From assembly GCA_022818135.1 (NCBI GenBank), contig JAFMSR010000001.1, positions 5,309,663-5,373,662 on the forward strand: DNA of 64,000 nucleotides. The letters run 5' to 3'. The notes beneath the pieces are model-generated. The model searched no databases. It saw only the letters and a program-made list of their open reading frames with translations, and was not told where the DNA came from. The stretch comes from Saxidomus purpurata. Its lineage: Eukaryota > Mollusca > Bivalvia > Venerida > Veneridae. The translations under genes and the position numbers were made by a program. Below, piece after piece: positions 23,301-32,869 of this stretch (the first letter of the stretch is position 1; each line of letters starts with the position of its first letter).

Positions 23301-26300
23301 AATCAATTTTAATAATTTAACATGCTTTTGATATGTTGTACAGTCAGTATATCTGCAGCTACCGATTCCACCCTGACAAAGGTTGCAAGCATTGATATAA
23401 GAATTATGTCCCTGTGCTGAAGTTTCGGATAAAAATAAAGAATGGCATTCTGTCATAGAAAAATTTGTTGAAAGTGTTGTTGAAACACAGAAGTTTAACA
23501 CACACATAGACTCCTTTAAGGTATGCAATTTCTAATATGTTTAATAAATGATAAAGAATATCAATATCAAATTTTCATACGTTCAATAAATGTGTCTAAT
23601 GTTCGGATAGCTTTTGAAAATATAAGTCTGTGATGTCTTCTGACTTCATTATTCTACATTTACTCATATAGATACAATGTACATGTATATTGATTCGAAC
23701 CATAAAGAACTAAATGACAGTGAAGAAATCTAAATTGTATGGCAAGCCAGTCTGAAAAAAATGCTTATTTTGACAATATTTTTTTCTTTTTCCTGCAAAA
23801 ACAAAATCTTTTAAGAATGGTTTTAGTTAACTTTATAATATATAATATGATCTGAAACAGTTTGACTAAGTATGTTCTCATGGAGAAACTAAACATAAAT
23901 TTGATATAATTTTTGCTGTATGGAAAGCCAGTCTGATAAAAGAGCACATTTTGGCAATATGAGTATGCCTAGTGTTATGAAGAAACTAAAGCTATATAGA
24001 ATGAATTTATTTCATTTAGTGTCATACAGTGTTGTTTGTTATACAATATGCCTAAGCATGTTCTCATTGAGAAACCAAACAATAAAGATAGAATAGTTTT
24101 CAGTTTGATAAAATTGATCAGACAACTGAGAAGATATCAATAGTCTGTCTGTGCATTATTCCAATTACATTCTACAGAAACTAAAAGATCAGATTAGAAT
24201 AAATTTTAAATGATCATCTTTGACTTTAACAACAATAGTCTCAAAACAAACTTATTTCAGACAGTCTAAGGTGTACACCAAGGTTCCATGATCTGGTCTA
24301 TCATTTGTATACTGGTTTCAATTATTACCATCATATATGTACTATTCTTATTTCTTTTCAGTTGTGTCTTGTCCTGTGACAGTACTTGGGTGTTGATTGC
24401 ATTTTGCATGCATGATATTGAAGTGCCGAGCGTTTCAGCTGAAAAAACATGTTTAAGGCACCATGACATTTTCGCAAGGAATGTGCAATATTATGTATGT
24501 AAATTTCTTCCAAAAAAACAAAAATAATATCAAACAGGGAATGCCACGTACCAAAAACGCAGCCTCCCCAAAACGAACCCCACATCACCCAGAAGTGCAC
24601 ACCACCAACACACACACACGCGCGCACACGCACACACACACGACACACACACACACAATCATGTACACACACATATACACTACCAACACACACTAGCATA
24701 CAAAGCAAACACACGAGGACAAAACGAACAATTAAAGGAACACAGTGGGGCACCGCCTTGGAATACCTGCTTAACCAAATATGTCTGACAGTACTGCCTA
24801 TGGATATGGTATAAGACACCTTATTTTTTAGTTTGAAAAAGATTTTGATTATAATTATAATAGTTATCATTACTATATCATTATTAATATCTTTACTATT
24901 TGCAAGAGTTAATACAAGATGTAGATCTTTACTATGCATAGTAAAACACAGTAGAACTCAGATTATGAGTAGACAACCCTAGCAAAGAGATTATAGTAGT
25001 GTAGTAACTCTAGCAAAGAGATTATAGTAGTGTAGTAACTTACTTAGTGTAGAATTCTAGTACATAGAGCACTGCAATAAAAGAGTATATTTTGTTTTGT
25101 GGAGGGGGGAGGGGTTCTCACTACCAAAACTTCATGTTTATCAGACATTCAGGGGTGGTGATTCAGTAGATTTTTATTCAGTTTTTTGCCTAGACAGGTA
25201 GTTGGGATATCTGAATACCGCTTCTCAGCGCGGTTGTCATTCATCTCATACAGTGCTACTTGATGCCACACTGCCTCGGATACAGCGGCTAAAGGTACTT
25301 AAACTTTTTAAGTACTGCCGATTATATCGTGCCGAATAGCACTTGAAACAAACACGTAATTGTGTTAGCTTTGATATACTTGTGAAGATGGATTATGTGA
25401 TATTGTTTTTTAAGCATTTATTAAATATGTATATACATGAACAGTACATATATACAGTTCAGAATTATGTAAGTACTCGCATATATAGAACTAGTAATGT
25501 CGGGCTTATTAAACTCTCATCGCCCGTCTGTCTATCTGTTCGTCCGTCTGTCAACTCTTACAAATAGATACTTACGTGGCTAAAAGTCCATAGAAAACAA
25601 TGAATAATTGTATTTCGTAGGATGATTGGCTCTGATGTTGCTAAAACATTTTACGTGGCTAAATTTAGAAACATAAATACTTGAAATACGTAACATAGCC
25701 ACTTGAATATCATTCAGTAAGAACGTCCGTTACTTTTTTTCGTGTCTGAGCTGTAAATTTGGCATGCTTTGAAGGATTTTAAAATACTTTGTAACAAATG
25801 TTCAACACGTCCAGACGATGTGTCGCGAGCAAGACCCATGTTCCTACCTCAAAAGTCAAGGTCACACTTAGATTTAAAGGTAATGAAATCCTTCATATAA
25901 AAATAAAATATGCACAAATTTGTGTCAAGACTGCAGCTATGCCATGCATTAAATGATTTTAAAATATCTTTGAACATATGTTAGGCACGTTGTCTTAACG
26001 TGGCCAGTGCAAGACCCACGCCCCTATCTCGAAGGTCAAGGTCACACTTACATTTTAAAGGTAATGGAGTCCTGCATACATTCGTGTCCGGATTACAACT
26101 TTGTCATGCATTGAAGGATTTTAGAATAATTTGGCACAGATGTTCAGCACATCAAGACGACGAGTTGCATGCAAGACCCAAGTTACTACTCCAAAGGTCA
26201 AGGTCACACTAAGAGTAAAAATGTAATGGTGTCAGGTATGCATGGTATCTCTTTTTTAAAATCACATGGCACACCTGTTGAGCACATGGAGAGGACACAG

Positions 26301-26473
26301 ACTTTGAGATACCTATTTTGGACGCATTTGTCACTTATGAGGGACAGCTCTAGTTACTTTTCAATTATGAATAAAAGATTATATACACTTCAAATCTTTA
26401 TATTGTGATACATACCCGCAAACACGAAACATGGACGAACAATCATACATATGAATATCCAGTTTGACACCAT
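17333..26473 (-). CDS. Cys-rich single-pass receptor (MEGF/Draper-like)
   Basis: Seven coding segments (26473-26416, 20482-19844, 19548-19416, 18627-18563, 17854-17795, 17562-17527, 17340-17333) join in compatible phases to 999 nt, that is 332 codons plus stop. The order is signal peptide, 213-codon cysteine-rich EGF/laminin-like ectodomain, transmembrane helix, and tail with YEHI and YQQM motifs. Secreted Cys-rich modules, one helix and an ITAM-like tail are typical of engulfment or scavenger receptors such as MEGF10/Draper/CED-1. That assignment is inferred from architecture. The single defect is an in-frame TGA at 20061-20063 inside the ectodomain. As given, the gene would make only a secreted protein of about 159 residues. 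Intron 1 (5.9 kb) contains a 4.8-kb foldback element and a Helitron-like element. 5'-UTR exons were not located. Confidence 0.6.
17527..17562 (-). CDS. Receptor tail exon with YQQM motif
   Basis: The 36-nt segment lies between acceptor TACTTTTCTTCAG and donor G|GTAAGTAGGC, phase 1 at both ends. It encodes (G)AEHAYQQMSVL. YQQM fits YxxM, the consensus for binding PI3-kinase SH2 domains, and also the second half of an ITAM-like pair with YEHI in the preceding exon. Confidence 0.6.
17795..17854 (-). CDS. Receptor tail exon with YEHI motif
   Basis: The 60-nt segment lies between acceptor TTTATTATATAG and donor AAG|GTTAATATT, phase 1 at both ends. It encodes (D)TMPIPETRRDNYEHINNVE. The donor is weaker than the others. 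Confidence 0.6.
18563..18627 (-). CDS. Receptor juxtamembrane tail exon
   Basis: The 65-nt segment enters in phase 2 and leaves in phase 1 at donor CAAG|GTATGTTTT. It encodes RQDTSTEVYYQNRLAINEAS. The better-looking acceptor (GTCGACAG|GATACC, 7 nt downstream) breaks the frame after the membrane exon, whereas GCAAAAAG|TCGACAG keeps it. The start is therefore chosen by frame. Confidence 0.5.
19416..19548 (-). CDS. Receptor transmembrane exon
   Basis: The acceptor CTTTTGGCAG is followed by (G)AA AGG CCA AAC. The exon encodes a short Ser/Asn stalk, a hydrophobic segment of about 26 residues starting MITVVLGSILGVAAI, and the basic stop-transfer RRRSSR. The donor is GGAA|GTAAGTTT (phase 2). If it were not spliced, a stop would follow at once (AAG TAA, 19412-19414), which could give a tail-less isoform. 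Confidence 0.7.
19844..20482 (-). CDS. Cys-rich ectodomain exon with internal TGA
   Basis: The 639-nt exon is phase 1 at both ends (acceptor GCATATTTTCAG, donor TTTCAG|GTAAGC), as is usual for EGF-type modules. It is rich in cysteines with CxxC, CxNCxxC and GxxC spacing (CKNCTADVNVCESC, CNSKTGVCDSC), like MEGF/SREC or furin-like repeats. At 20061-20063 the frame meets TGA between ...QICHMN and PANCKDL. Past it the frame stays open and Cys-rich (CHFGCDERFFGFTCNKSC) for 72 codons to the donor. The expected residue there is Cys (TGT or TGC), one substitution away. Confidence 0.75.
20538..20547. repeat. Left target-site duplication of foldback element
   Basis: CACGTAATTG directly precedes the element end TTTGTTTCAAGTGC and is repeated at 25353-25362 directly after GCACTTGAAACAAA. 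Confidence 0.8.
20873..20934. repeat. 31-bp tandem duplication in foldback arm
   Basis: GTTACTACACTACTATAATC... followed by TCTTTGCTAG occurs twice in a row. The mirror copy is in the right arm near 24975-25040. Confidence 0.8.
22601..22772 (+). repeat. Internal copy of the foldback's right terminus
   Basis: It matches 25149-25352 in direct orientation apart from about 30 bp missing after CATCTCATACAG. It ends exactly at CACTTGAAACAAA, the element's outer end. With the left end at 20548 it makes a 2225-bp unit with about 170-bp terminal inverted repeats, the probable ancestral element. Confidence 0.8.
24513..24764 (-). mobile_element. Retroelement insertion in right foldback arm
   Basis: The left arm gives the empty site. 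On the minus strand it reads GCAGGTATT GGAACAAATTTAC, while the filled site is GCAGGTATT-CCAAGGCGGTG...GTTTTTT-TTGGAAGAAATTTAC. The insertion is 5'-truncated and has at most about 2 bp of target duplication. Confidence 0.85.
25490..26352 (+). mobile_element. Helitron-like element C2
   Basis: A GTCTGTCTATCTGTTCGTCC microsatellite (from about 25530) is followed by degenerate tandem units with GTCAAGGTCACACTTA. The hairpin TCACTTATGA and terminal CTCTAG close the element at 26352. A small inner block (ACGTGGCTAAA at about 25574 and 25655) is duplicated. It lies in intron 1 of the receptor, 63 bp from the signal-peptide exon. Confidence 0.65.
26416..26473 (-). CDS. Receptor signal-peptide exon
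   Basis: The 58-nt segment reads MVSNWIFICMIVRPCFVFA plus G, then donor G|GTATGTATC (phase 1), matching the phase-1 acceptor at 20482. An acceptor (GTTTTCTTACAG) lies immediately before the ATG, so the 5' UTR is spliced. The leader is hydrophobic with an Arg near the middle. The exon is boxed in by Helitron C2, ending at 26352, and MITE A, starting at 26497. Confidence 0.65.
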
Positions 26474-26496
26474 CTGTAAGAAAACAGTTCTTACAT

Positions 26497-26848
26497 TTTA
26501 AAGCTGCTCCCTCTCAGATTTTGGTAAAAAAATTAAGTTCTTCAAACTGTATGTAAATAACGTATTCTAGAATATAAGGTCATATAAAAAGGCTCCAGTA
26601 TAAATTCATGTCACGTGCATCTCTTAATTTCGAAAAATACGCTACCAAATTCAAATTTGAAAATTCAATATAAACATATAGTGTAGCGGTGCCGTGTAAC
26701 CGACCTTTTCAATCGATTTCTGTAAATTCTTACCTAGGTTTTTGCTTATTTGTTTATTCTAGCCTTTAGTTTTATATTTATGAATAAGAATTTCAATTTT
26801 TTTTTTAAATATTTTTTTCAACGGTAACTGAGCGCGAGCATCTTTGAT
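26497..26848 (+). repeat. MITE A, complete copy
   Basis: It runs from TTTTAAAGCTGCTCCCTCTC to GAGCGCGAGCATCTTTGA, so both termini have a few substitutions. Its left edge is about 22 bp upstream (transcription sense) of the acceptor of the signal-peptide exon, so that exon's branch point probably lies in MITE sequence. Confidence 0.8.
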
Positions 26849-27954
26849 AGCCATGCCAGATTTACTTATAAAAATTACTTTCTATAGGTATTCAATATAT
26901 CTCAATAACGGTATATACCTACTTTACTTATTCATACTGCAAATGAACTTAGCTATGAACCGCGTTTTCAAACGTAGTTTAGTACGTTCGGCAAATGCTC
27001 ATATTTTTCATCCACTTCAGGATAATTGTACAATATCAAACATAGAAATACCTCAGTGTTTTTCATGATTGTTAATTCCATAAGACCATAAAACTTATAA
27101 CATTTCTGAAAATACTTTTCGTTAACTTAATGTTCGCTTAAATATTTGTGTCAGTATACGTGGTTTCTGATAATATAGTAAGGGAATTGACAAAGATGTG
27201 TATCGAATTACGATAAAACCAAAATTGTTTTCTTTTCAATTTCAAGTTCCAAGGCCTTGATACTTGATTGCGTTACGTTGTATTTTATTCACATATCATG
27301 TCGAGCCTCTTACGTTACTACATAATTACTAGATTGAAATTATATTTAAGCTATTTAGACCCTTTTTCTCAGACTATTTATGTTGTCAAGTTATTGTGTT
27401 ATAAAAATGACAAGTAGCTGTTTTTATTTATGTATCTTTTGTATTAATATGACTTTAAGTGTTATAAGCACAAAAGAAACGAACATTATAAAAAATGAGG
27501 TGCGCTCTTCTTTTATAAAAATTGGGCATGGTACAAGGGAGTGCTGCAAGTATTTTATATAACAAATCATAAGTGACGGGTAGTCGAGTATCTGGTCCAT
27601 TGTGACTGACTTACAGGTGGTAAGACTCCTTGAAAAAGTGTTCAACTAAAAAGGAATCGGAAAAAATCTTTAATTCCAAAATATTTGCTGATGCAAGCTA
27701 TAGCAGATGCATGCGTGGCTATAGTGCTGACACGGTACACCCCTGTAAATGAATGAGCTAGATAATTGACTAGATTTTGCTCAGATACAGGCATTTGTAC
27801 ATGGATTTTCCTGACAATATAAAATCATGAAAAGAATTCCAACTCTGTAAATACAACGTTTTTTTCCTCGCAATTAATGCATGATTTATGATATTTCTAG
27901 CTTTAGGGGTTATATCACATATAAATGTTCCGGAACTGCCACAGGGTTGGGCTG
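26849..27954. other. Intergenic, nothing recognised
   Basis: Only short open frames without recognisable similarity. No promoter or 5'-UTR exon of the receptor could be supported. Confidence 0.4.
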
Positions 27955-27956
27955 TT

Positions 27957-28362
27957 ACCATGGTGAGGACAAAACGGGCACGAAATAAAACAAAAACTGA
28001 ACTTTAACGACAATAAAACAAGCTAGTTTAATCATGCATGGATCTTTAGAAGTCTGAATATTTAACACACATACTGTTGTCTCATTGTCTGAGAAAAAGG
28101 AAAAAGGTGATCCTTTGATTTGCCGTTTTATGGCCCCATATTTCAACTGCAAGACCAAAGGGAAACAACTCCAAAATATTGATATGAAAGGGTTTAAATT
28201 TAGGACCCCACTGATGTGCAAACCATTCTGACCCAAACACACCAGCGCAACCTATGGTGGATGCAGCATCTGTGAATAAATTGAGGGTATCTGCAGATAG
28301 CCACTTGTCATTTAGGAACATGCAGCGGCCATTTAATAAGATCATGAATTCGTACCACATTA
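27957..28362 (-). pseudogene. DIRS-type retroelement RNase H fragment
   Basis: Two overlapping minus-strand frames give one RNase H domain of the DIRS/tyrosine-recombinase retroelement type. NGRCMFLNDKWLSADTLNLF, TDAAS and ILELFPFGLAVEIWG lie in the first, and NIQTSKDPCMIKLACFIVVK in the second. The catalytic Asp of FTDAAS and Glu of ILELFP are present. The third acidic motif (usually SDN) falls at the frameshift near 28080-28090. RT, tyrosine recombinase and terminal repeats are absent, so the copy is dead. Confidence 0.75.
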
Positions 28363-28369
28363 GAAGAGC

Positions 28370-28508
28370 ACCTGCTTTTGTTACACCTATTCATCAAACC
28401 TTTCAAACACATTATTTTCAAGCGAAGCTGTTCTTAACATTTGTACACATAAGTTAGTAGAATAATGTTAAGTTTTGAAAGCATATCGCAATCATCTTTG
28501 CAAACAAC
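28370..28508 (-). repeat. Dispersed repeat shared with 10795-10965
   Basis: This is the second, broken copy of the block described at 10795-10965. It directly adjoins the RNase H fragment, which stops abruptly here (LLMWYEF). Confidence 0.5.
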
Positions 28509-28560
28509 TGCAAAATGAAAAAAAAAACACGGTAGAAACTTTTGATTTAGGAACCTTTTT

Positions 28561-28579
28561 AACGGACGTCACGTCCGTT
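28561..28579. repeat. Perfect 8-bp-stem hairpin
   Basis: AACGGACG-TCA-CGTCCGTT. It is followed 25 bp later by a second small stem-loop at 28605-28628 (CTGACGAAGACATAAAGTC then GAAAC), which resembles stem-loops near the 3' ends of Penelope-type elements. That similarity is weak. Confidence 0.5.
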
Positions 28580-28699
28580 TTGTATACTGTATGTTGTTTA
28601 TTTTCTGACGAAGACATAAAGTCGAAACATGTAAATTGAAAACTTCGTGTTGTCTTGATTTTATTTATACCTAATTGCTGTTGTAATGGCAGTTATTCC

Positions 28700-29404
28700 C
28701 CTTGGTGAGCGCGCGACTGACGTCACTGGAAATTGGAAGCCATTTTCTGTTTAAAGCACAGTTTACCAGCGTTCAACTTTCGAACAATTTTTCATTAAAT
28801 ACTTACACAAATTTAATGACAATCGTTGTATTTTAAAGAAAGGTAGTTCATTTTTAGGTGGAAAGTATTTTATTTGTGATGTATTTCTTTTAAAATATGT
28901 TTCGTAGCCATTGTGTTCTTATCCCACCGGTACGACGGTATCCGAATCTAGATCTATTTGATACTGAAAAACAAAATAAGAGTTTGTTGACAGTGGTGTT
29001 AGCAATGTTTTAGTTCCTTTATTTCCACTGTTTCTGTCATGCAGTCTGTTTGTCAACAAGCAAGATTATATGTCAAAGTGTATCCGTTCTTCATTATAGT
29101 CCACTAATTTCAAAGTTTCTTTACATGAACTACTAGTGTAAGGAAACAACAACATTATGGCATCACAACTTTGATAACAAATTTTGATGTGAAAATAATA
29201 AAACATGCACCCCACCCACTGAAAAAAATTGTGCGCTACCTAAAAGTAGATCTCGACCTCGACAACTCTACAAAGACCAAGTAAGAATAAGAACAAATAA
29301 GAGCGTTACAAACATCTTTAAGTAAATTAGTTAAATCTAGTAAGGTTCTTGAAATAAGAGATGGCAACTTCACAATTATGGGTTTTGACTATTGTTCCCA
29401 TAGG
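28700..29404. other. Intergenic, nothing recognised
   Basis: No supported feature. Confidence 0.4.
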
Positions 29405-29668
29405 TTAAACTATAACTGATGCCAAACTAAATAACCTCCAAAACATAAATAATAGAATCTTTGGAAGTATTATAACTTAACCTAAAAGTTTCAACTATGC
29501 ATTCTCAGTCATTATTGATAAAATCAGCAGTTTAAAATATACTGCAGTACTGTAAACCATTCAATAAACTATGTAGAGTTGTTGTTGTAAAAATAACGAT
29601 TACAGAAAGCCTCTATATTGATTAATTGTGGTAAAATGAAGCATTTTTCACCATAGGTTCTTCTTTGA
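29405..29668 (+). repeat. Family B repeat, 3'-truncated
   Basis: It runs from ACTATAACTGATGCCAAAC to CACCATAGGTTCTTCTTTGA. The last ~100 bp of the family are missing. Confidence 0.8.
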
Positions 29669-30266
29669 TCGGTAGATCACAGGGATTTTCCCGGACGCGT
29701 GATTTCCCAATCCCTGATGCGTTTTTGACTCGGAGGACTCCCATTTTCTAAAGTCATGCATCTTCGCTGAGGCCAAAATAAGAAATATGTGTGTTTCGAG
29801 CAACCCAACTCTGCCTGACCAAAAGTAAAGTAATAAAAAAGATAATTTATCTATCTATTTCAACGATTTATTTTTTACCTAAGTGTGATTGGGTCCGGTC
29901 CCGGGGAAATTGTGAAAAGTAGCGTTCACAATATTAATATTAATTAAAAAAAAGTATTGATTTACTTGACAAATTTGTGCTTGTTTTGTGTTGCCCTTTC
30001 TTGGAAAAGGCGATACATAGGGATTTGTCGATCCATCCTTTCCATCCATTCTAATTCCGTCACATAAACTTAACGTCGGCTATAACTTTGCCATTTCTTA
30101 AGATTTCTTCATCAAACTTTACAATGGTATTGCTTATGACAAAAGGGTTGTGATGACGCCAAGTATTTTATGTCAAGTTTAACCAAGGCGATTCCCGTCC
30201 TCAACGTCGGTGCTATCTTTCAGTTTACTTCTAAAAGCAGCCGAGAATTTACCAAATAAAAAAAAA
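29669..30266. other. Intergenic with one solo array unit
   Basis: Positions about 30070-30175 (CTATAACTTTGCCATTTCTT...) are an inverted single unit of the array found in the Helitron-like element at 56096-56835. The rest is unrecognised. Confidence 0.5.
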
Positions 30267-31317
30267 CTAGAGCTATCACTAAATGTGATTAATACCCCAA
30301 AAAGACTTGCTTTATAAACTGAGAAAGTTCGTAGTAACAGAATACCTTGCAAACAAACTAAAAAGAGATACTGTTCTTGGCAATAACTTTGTAATTTGTC
30401 AAGATAGAGTTATGGTTCTTGTACACTGCACTTCCTCTCAATATGCTTGACCATTGTATGAAGTTGTATTGAATTCCAACCAGACGTTTTTGAATTATGC
30501 TTCGGACAAGGAAAAGTAACAAAGGGCAATAACTCTGTAATTGTCAAGATTGAGTTATGGTTCCTGTGCACTGCACTTCCTCTCATTGTGCTTCATCATT
30601 GTATGAAGTTGTATTGAATTCCAACTAGTACTTTTCGAATTATGCTCTGGACAAGGAAAAGTAACAAAGGGCAATAACTCTGTAATGAGTCAAGACAGAG
30701 TTATGTTTCCTGTGCACTGCACTTCCTCTCAATGTACTTGACCATTGTATGAGGTTGTATTGAATTCCAATGAGTAGTTTTCAAGTAATGCTCCGGACTA
30801 GAAAAAGTAACAAAGGGCAATAACTCTGTAAATACTCTAGATATAGTTATGGTTCTTGTACACTGCACTTCCTCTCATTGTGCTTCATCATTATATGAAA
30901 TTGTATTGAATTCCAACCAGTAGTTTTCAAGTTATGCTCCGGACAAGGCAAAGCAACAAAGGGCAATAACTCTGTAATTAGTCAAGATGGAGTTACGGTT
31001 CTTGTGCACTGCACTTCCTCTCAATGTGCTTGACCATTGTATGAAGTTGTATTGAATTCCAACCAGTAGTTTTCAAGTTATGCTCCGGACAAGGAAAAGT
31101 AACAAAGGGCAATAACTCTGTAATTATTCAAAATGGAGTTATGGTTCTTGTGCACTGCACTTCCTCTTAATGTGCTTGACCATTTTATGAAGTTGTATTG
31201 AATTCCAATGAGTAGTTTTCAAGTTATGCTCCGGACAAGGAAAATGCAACAGACCGCCCGACCGACCAACCACCGGGTGACTCCTATATACCCCCCTAAA
31301 CTTCGTTTTGGGGGTAT
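30267..31317 (-). mobile_element. Helitron-like element C1 (minus) with 146-bp array
   Basis: The 3' end is at 30267 (CTAGAGCTATCAC-TAAAT-GTGAT, inverted) and the 5' end at 31317 (ATACCCCCAAAACGAAG, inverted). Marker GGACAAG recurs at 30504, 30650, 30796 (varied), 30942, 31088 and 31234, again exactly 146 bp apart. It has no ORF of its own. Confidence 0.8.
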
Positions 31318-32323
31318 AAAAATATGCATTTATTTCCTGTATCATACCCTTGTTTATTTGAAGGTAATTCCCCCCTTTGATTTCGGTCATTTATTATGAT
31401 AAATTTTGGGAAGCCCAGCCTCAGGATCAGTCCTTGTTTGAATCGACTGTGAAAAACTGCAGAGAATTAAACAATTATATCAATGCATGCTTTACTCATC
31501 ATTTATATCAATTATCAGCAGTTAACACTCATAATGTTTAATACAGGATCATTCATTATTCTTTGAACTGACTGTGAAAAAAAGCCAAGAATTTAAACAA
31601 CAAAATCAATACACGTTTATCGGCAATTAAAACTGGTAATGCGTAGATCTTTTCTCAGCCTGCATGCAGGCGGGGTCTGTTAATTGCAGATATTGCTGAT
31701 TATAGCTTTTTGAACGCCGCATGTCACAAATTAAGTTGTATATTACCATTTATGGGCGTCAGATAATTCGGGTTTCAAATTTCGGCGTTTGATTAAACTG
31801 AACCCTGGATTTTATAAATGCTGGTCTGTCGGACTGAATCGGGATAAACAAAATGTTGGTTCGCATTAAAATCTTCAGTCATGTCCGTCGGATTGACGAC
31901 TTTCGGGAAGTGTCTTTAGTATATATATACTTCAGGCCTATATATATGTACTAAAGTCTGTTCCAGCTAATTTTGCACCACTGGTTTCTTGTCGCCATTG
32001 CATGTACATGTATTTTTGCTCTTTATAGCATATTTGTATCTGGAAATTTAATATCTCCAGGTATCTTTTTTATTTTTCCATTATTTTTTACTAAAACGAT
32101 AAAATCCGCATTTTTGTGATTTTCTCCATAGGGCGTAAAGCAAAGTGACGGCAGAGCCTCATTCTCGCCAAAACAGTCACCCCCAGTGACGGATATTTCG
32201 ATCTGAACCTCGTGCTCCTATAAGACACTAATAGTATTTATGACAGGTATACGATATAATTATTATTTTAACTCCTGACATGCGTGACATTTATATCTGA
32301 ACAATAAGCGTTGTTCATTCTTA
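31318..32323. other. Intergenic, nothing recognised
   Basis: Contains a short palindromic stretch around 31920-31965 (TATATATACTTCAGGCCTATATATA) and otherwise no supported feature. Confidence 0.4.
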
Positions 32324-32869
32324 AAGCTGCTCGCTCTCACTTACCGTTGATTTTATTTATACCCCCGAAACGAAGTTTGGGGGGTATGTAGGAGTCACCC
32401 GGTGGTTGGTCGGTCGGTCGGTCCGTTGCATTTTCCTTGTCCGGAGCAATATCTCTATTTTATTATTTATATAAGGTATTCTGTTACTACGAACCTCTTC
32501 AGTTTATAAAGAAGTTTTTCGGGGGTATTAATCACATTTAGTGATAGCTCTAGTTTAAATTGACATAATTATACTAAATATAAAACTAAAGGCTAGAATC
32601 AAGAAAAAAGAGAAAAACTAGGTAAAAATTTAAAAAAAAAAATAAAAAAATTGTTTGTTACACGGTACCGCTACACTATTTGTTTTTGTTGAAATTTCAA
32701 AAGTGTTTGCAACGCTTTTTAATTTGGTTGCGTATTTTTTTAAATTTACAGATATACATTGTACGTGACAGGAATTTATACCGACTATACGTTCTAAAAC
32801 CGTTATTTACATACACTTTGAAGAACTTTATTTTTCTACAAAAATCTGAGAGCGAGCAGCTTATAAACA
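32324..32869 (+). repeat. MITE A split by a solo Helitron C1
   Basis: It runs from TTAAAGCTGCTCGCTCTCA to GAGAGCGAGCAGCTTATAAA. Removing 32359-32553 restores the family's length and internal order. Confidence 0.8.
32359..32553 (+). mobile_element. Array-less Helitron C1 derivative
   Basis: It has both C1 ends (ATACCCCCGAAACGAAGTTT and GTGATAGCTCTAG) and the GGTC microsatellite, but essentially none of the 146-bp array. It shows that the array is dispensable for retaining both ends, or that the array collapsed. Confidence 0.75.

Larger units (their letters stand above)
20548..25352. mobile_element. 4.8-kb foldback transposon with ~2.06-kb arms
   Basis: The left arm (20548-22599) and right arm (23039-25352) are inverted copies. 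Without the 252-bp retroelement at 24513-24764 the right arm is 2062 bp, against 2052 bp for the left. The centre holds a direct copy of the right outer end (22601-22772) and 266 bp of unmatched spacer (22773-23038). The flanking 10-bp duplication CACGTAATTG shows that the whole unit moved as one. No transposase is seen; each arm carries a mirrored, similar ORF of about 90 codons (22135-22404 plus, 23235-23528 minus) of unknown meaning. Duplications of 9-11 bp are typical of Mutator-like elements. That class is only suggested. Confidence 0.8.

Noticed and set aside
22135..23528. Mirrored ~90-codon open frames in the foldback arms
   Set aside because: Their similarity is explained by the arms being copies of each other. 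No recognisable domain and no independent evidence of coding.
24358..24939. 193-codon minus-strand open frame
   Set aside because: It reads through the foldback arm and the inserted retroelement microsatellite, so it is a chance fusion of repeats.
28605..28628. Hammerhead ribozyme
   Set aside because: CTGACGA and GAAAC are present with a 3-bp GAC/GTC stem, but an extra A disrupts stem II and no convincing stems I and III were found.
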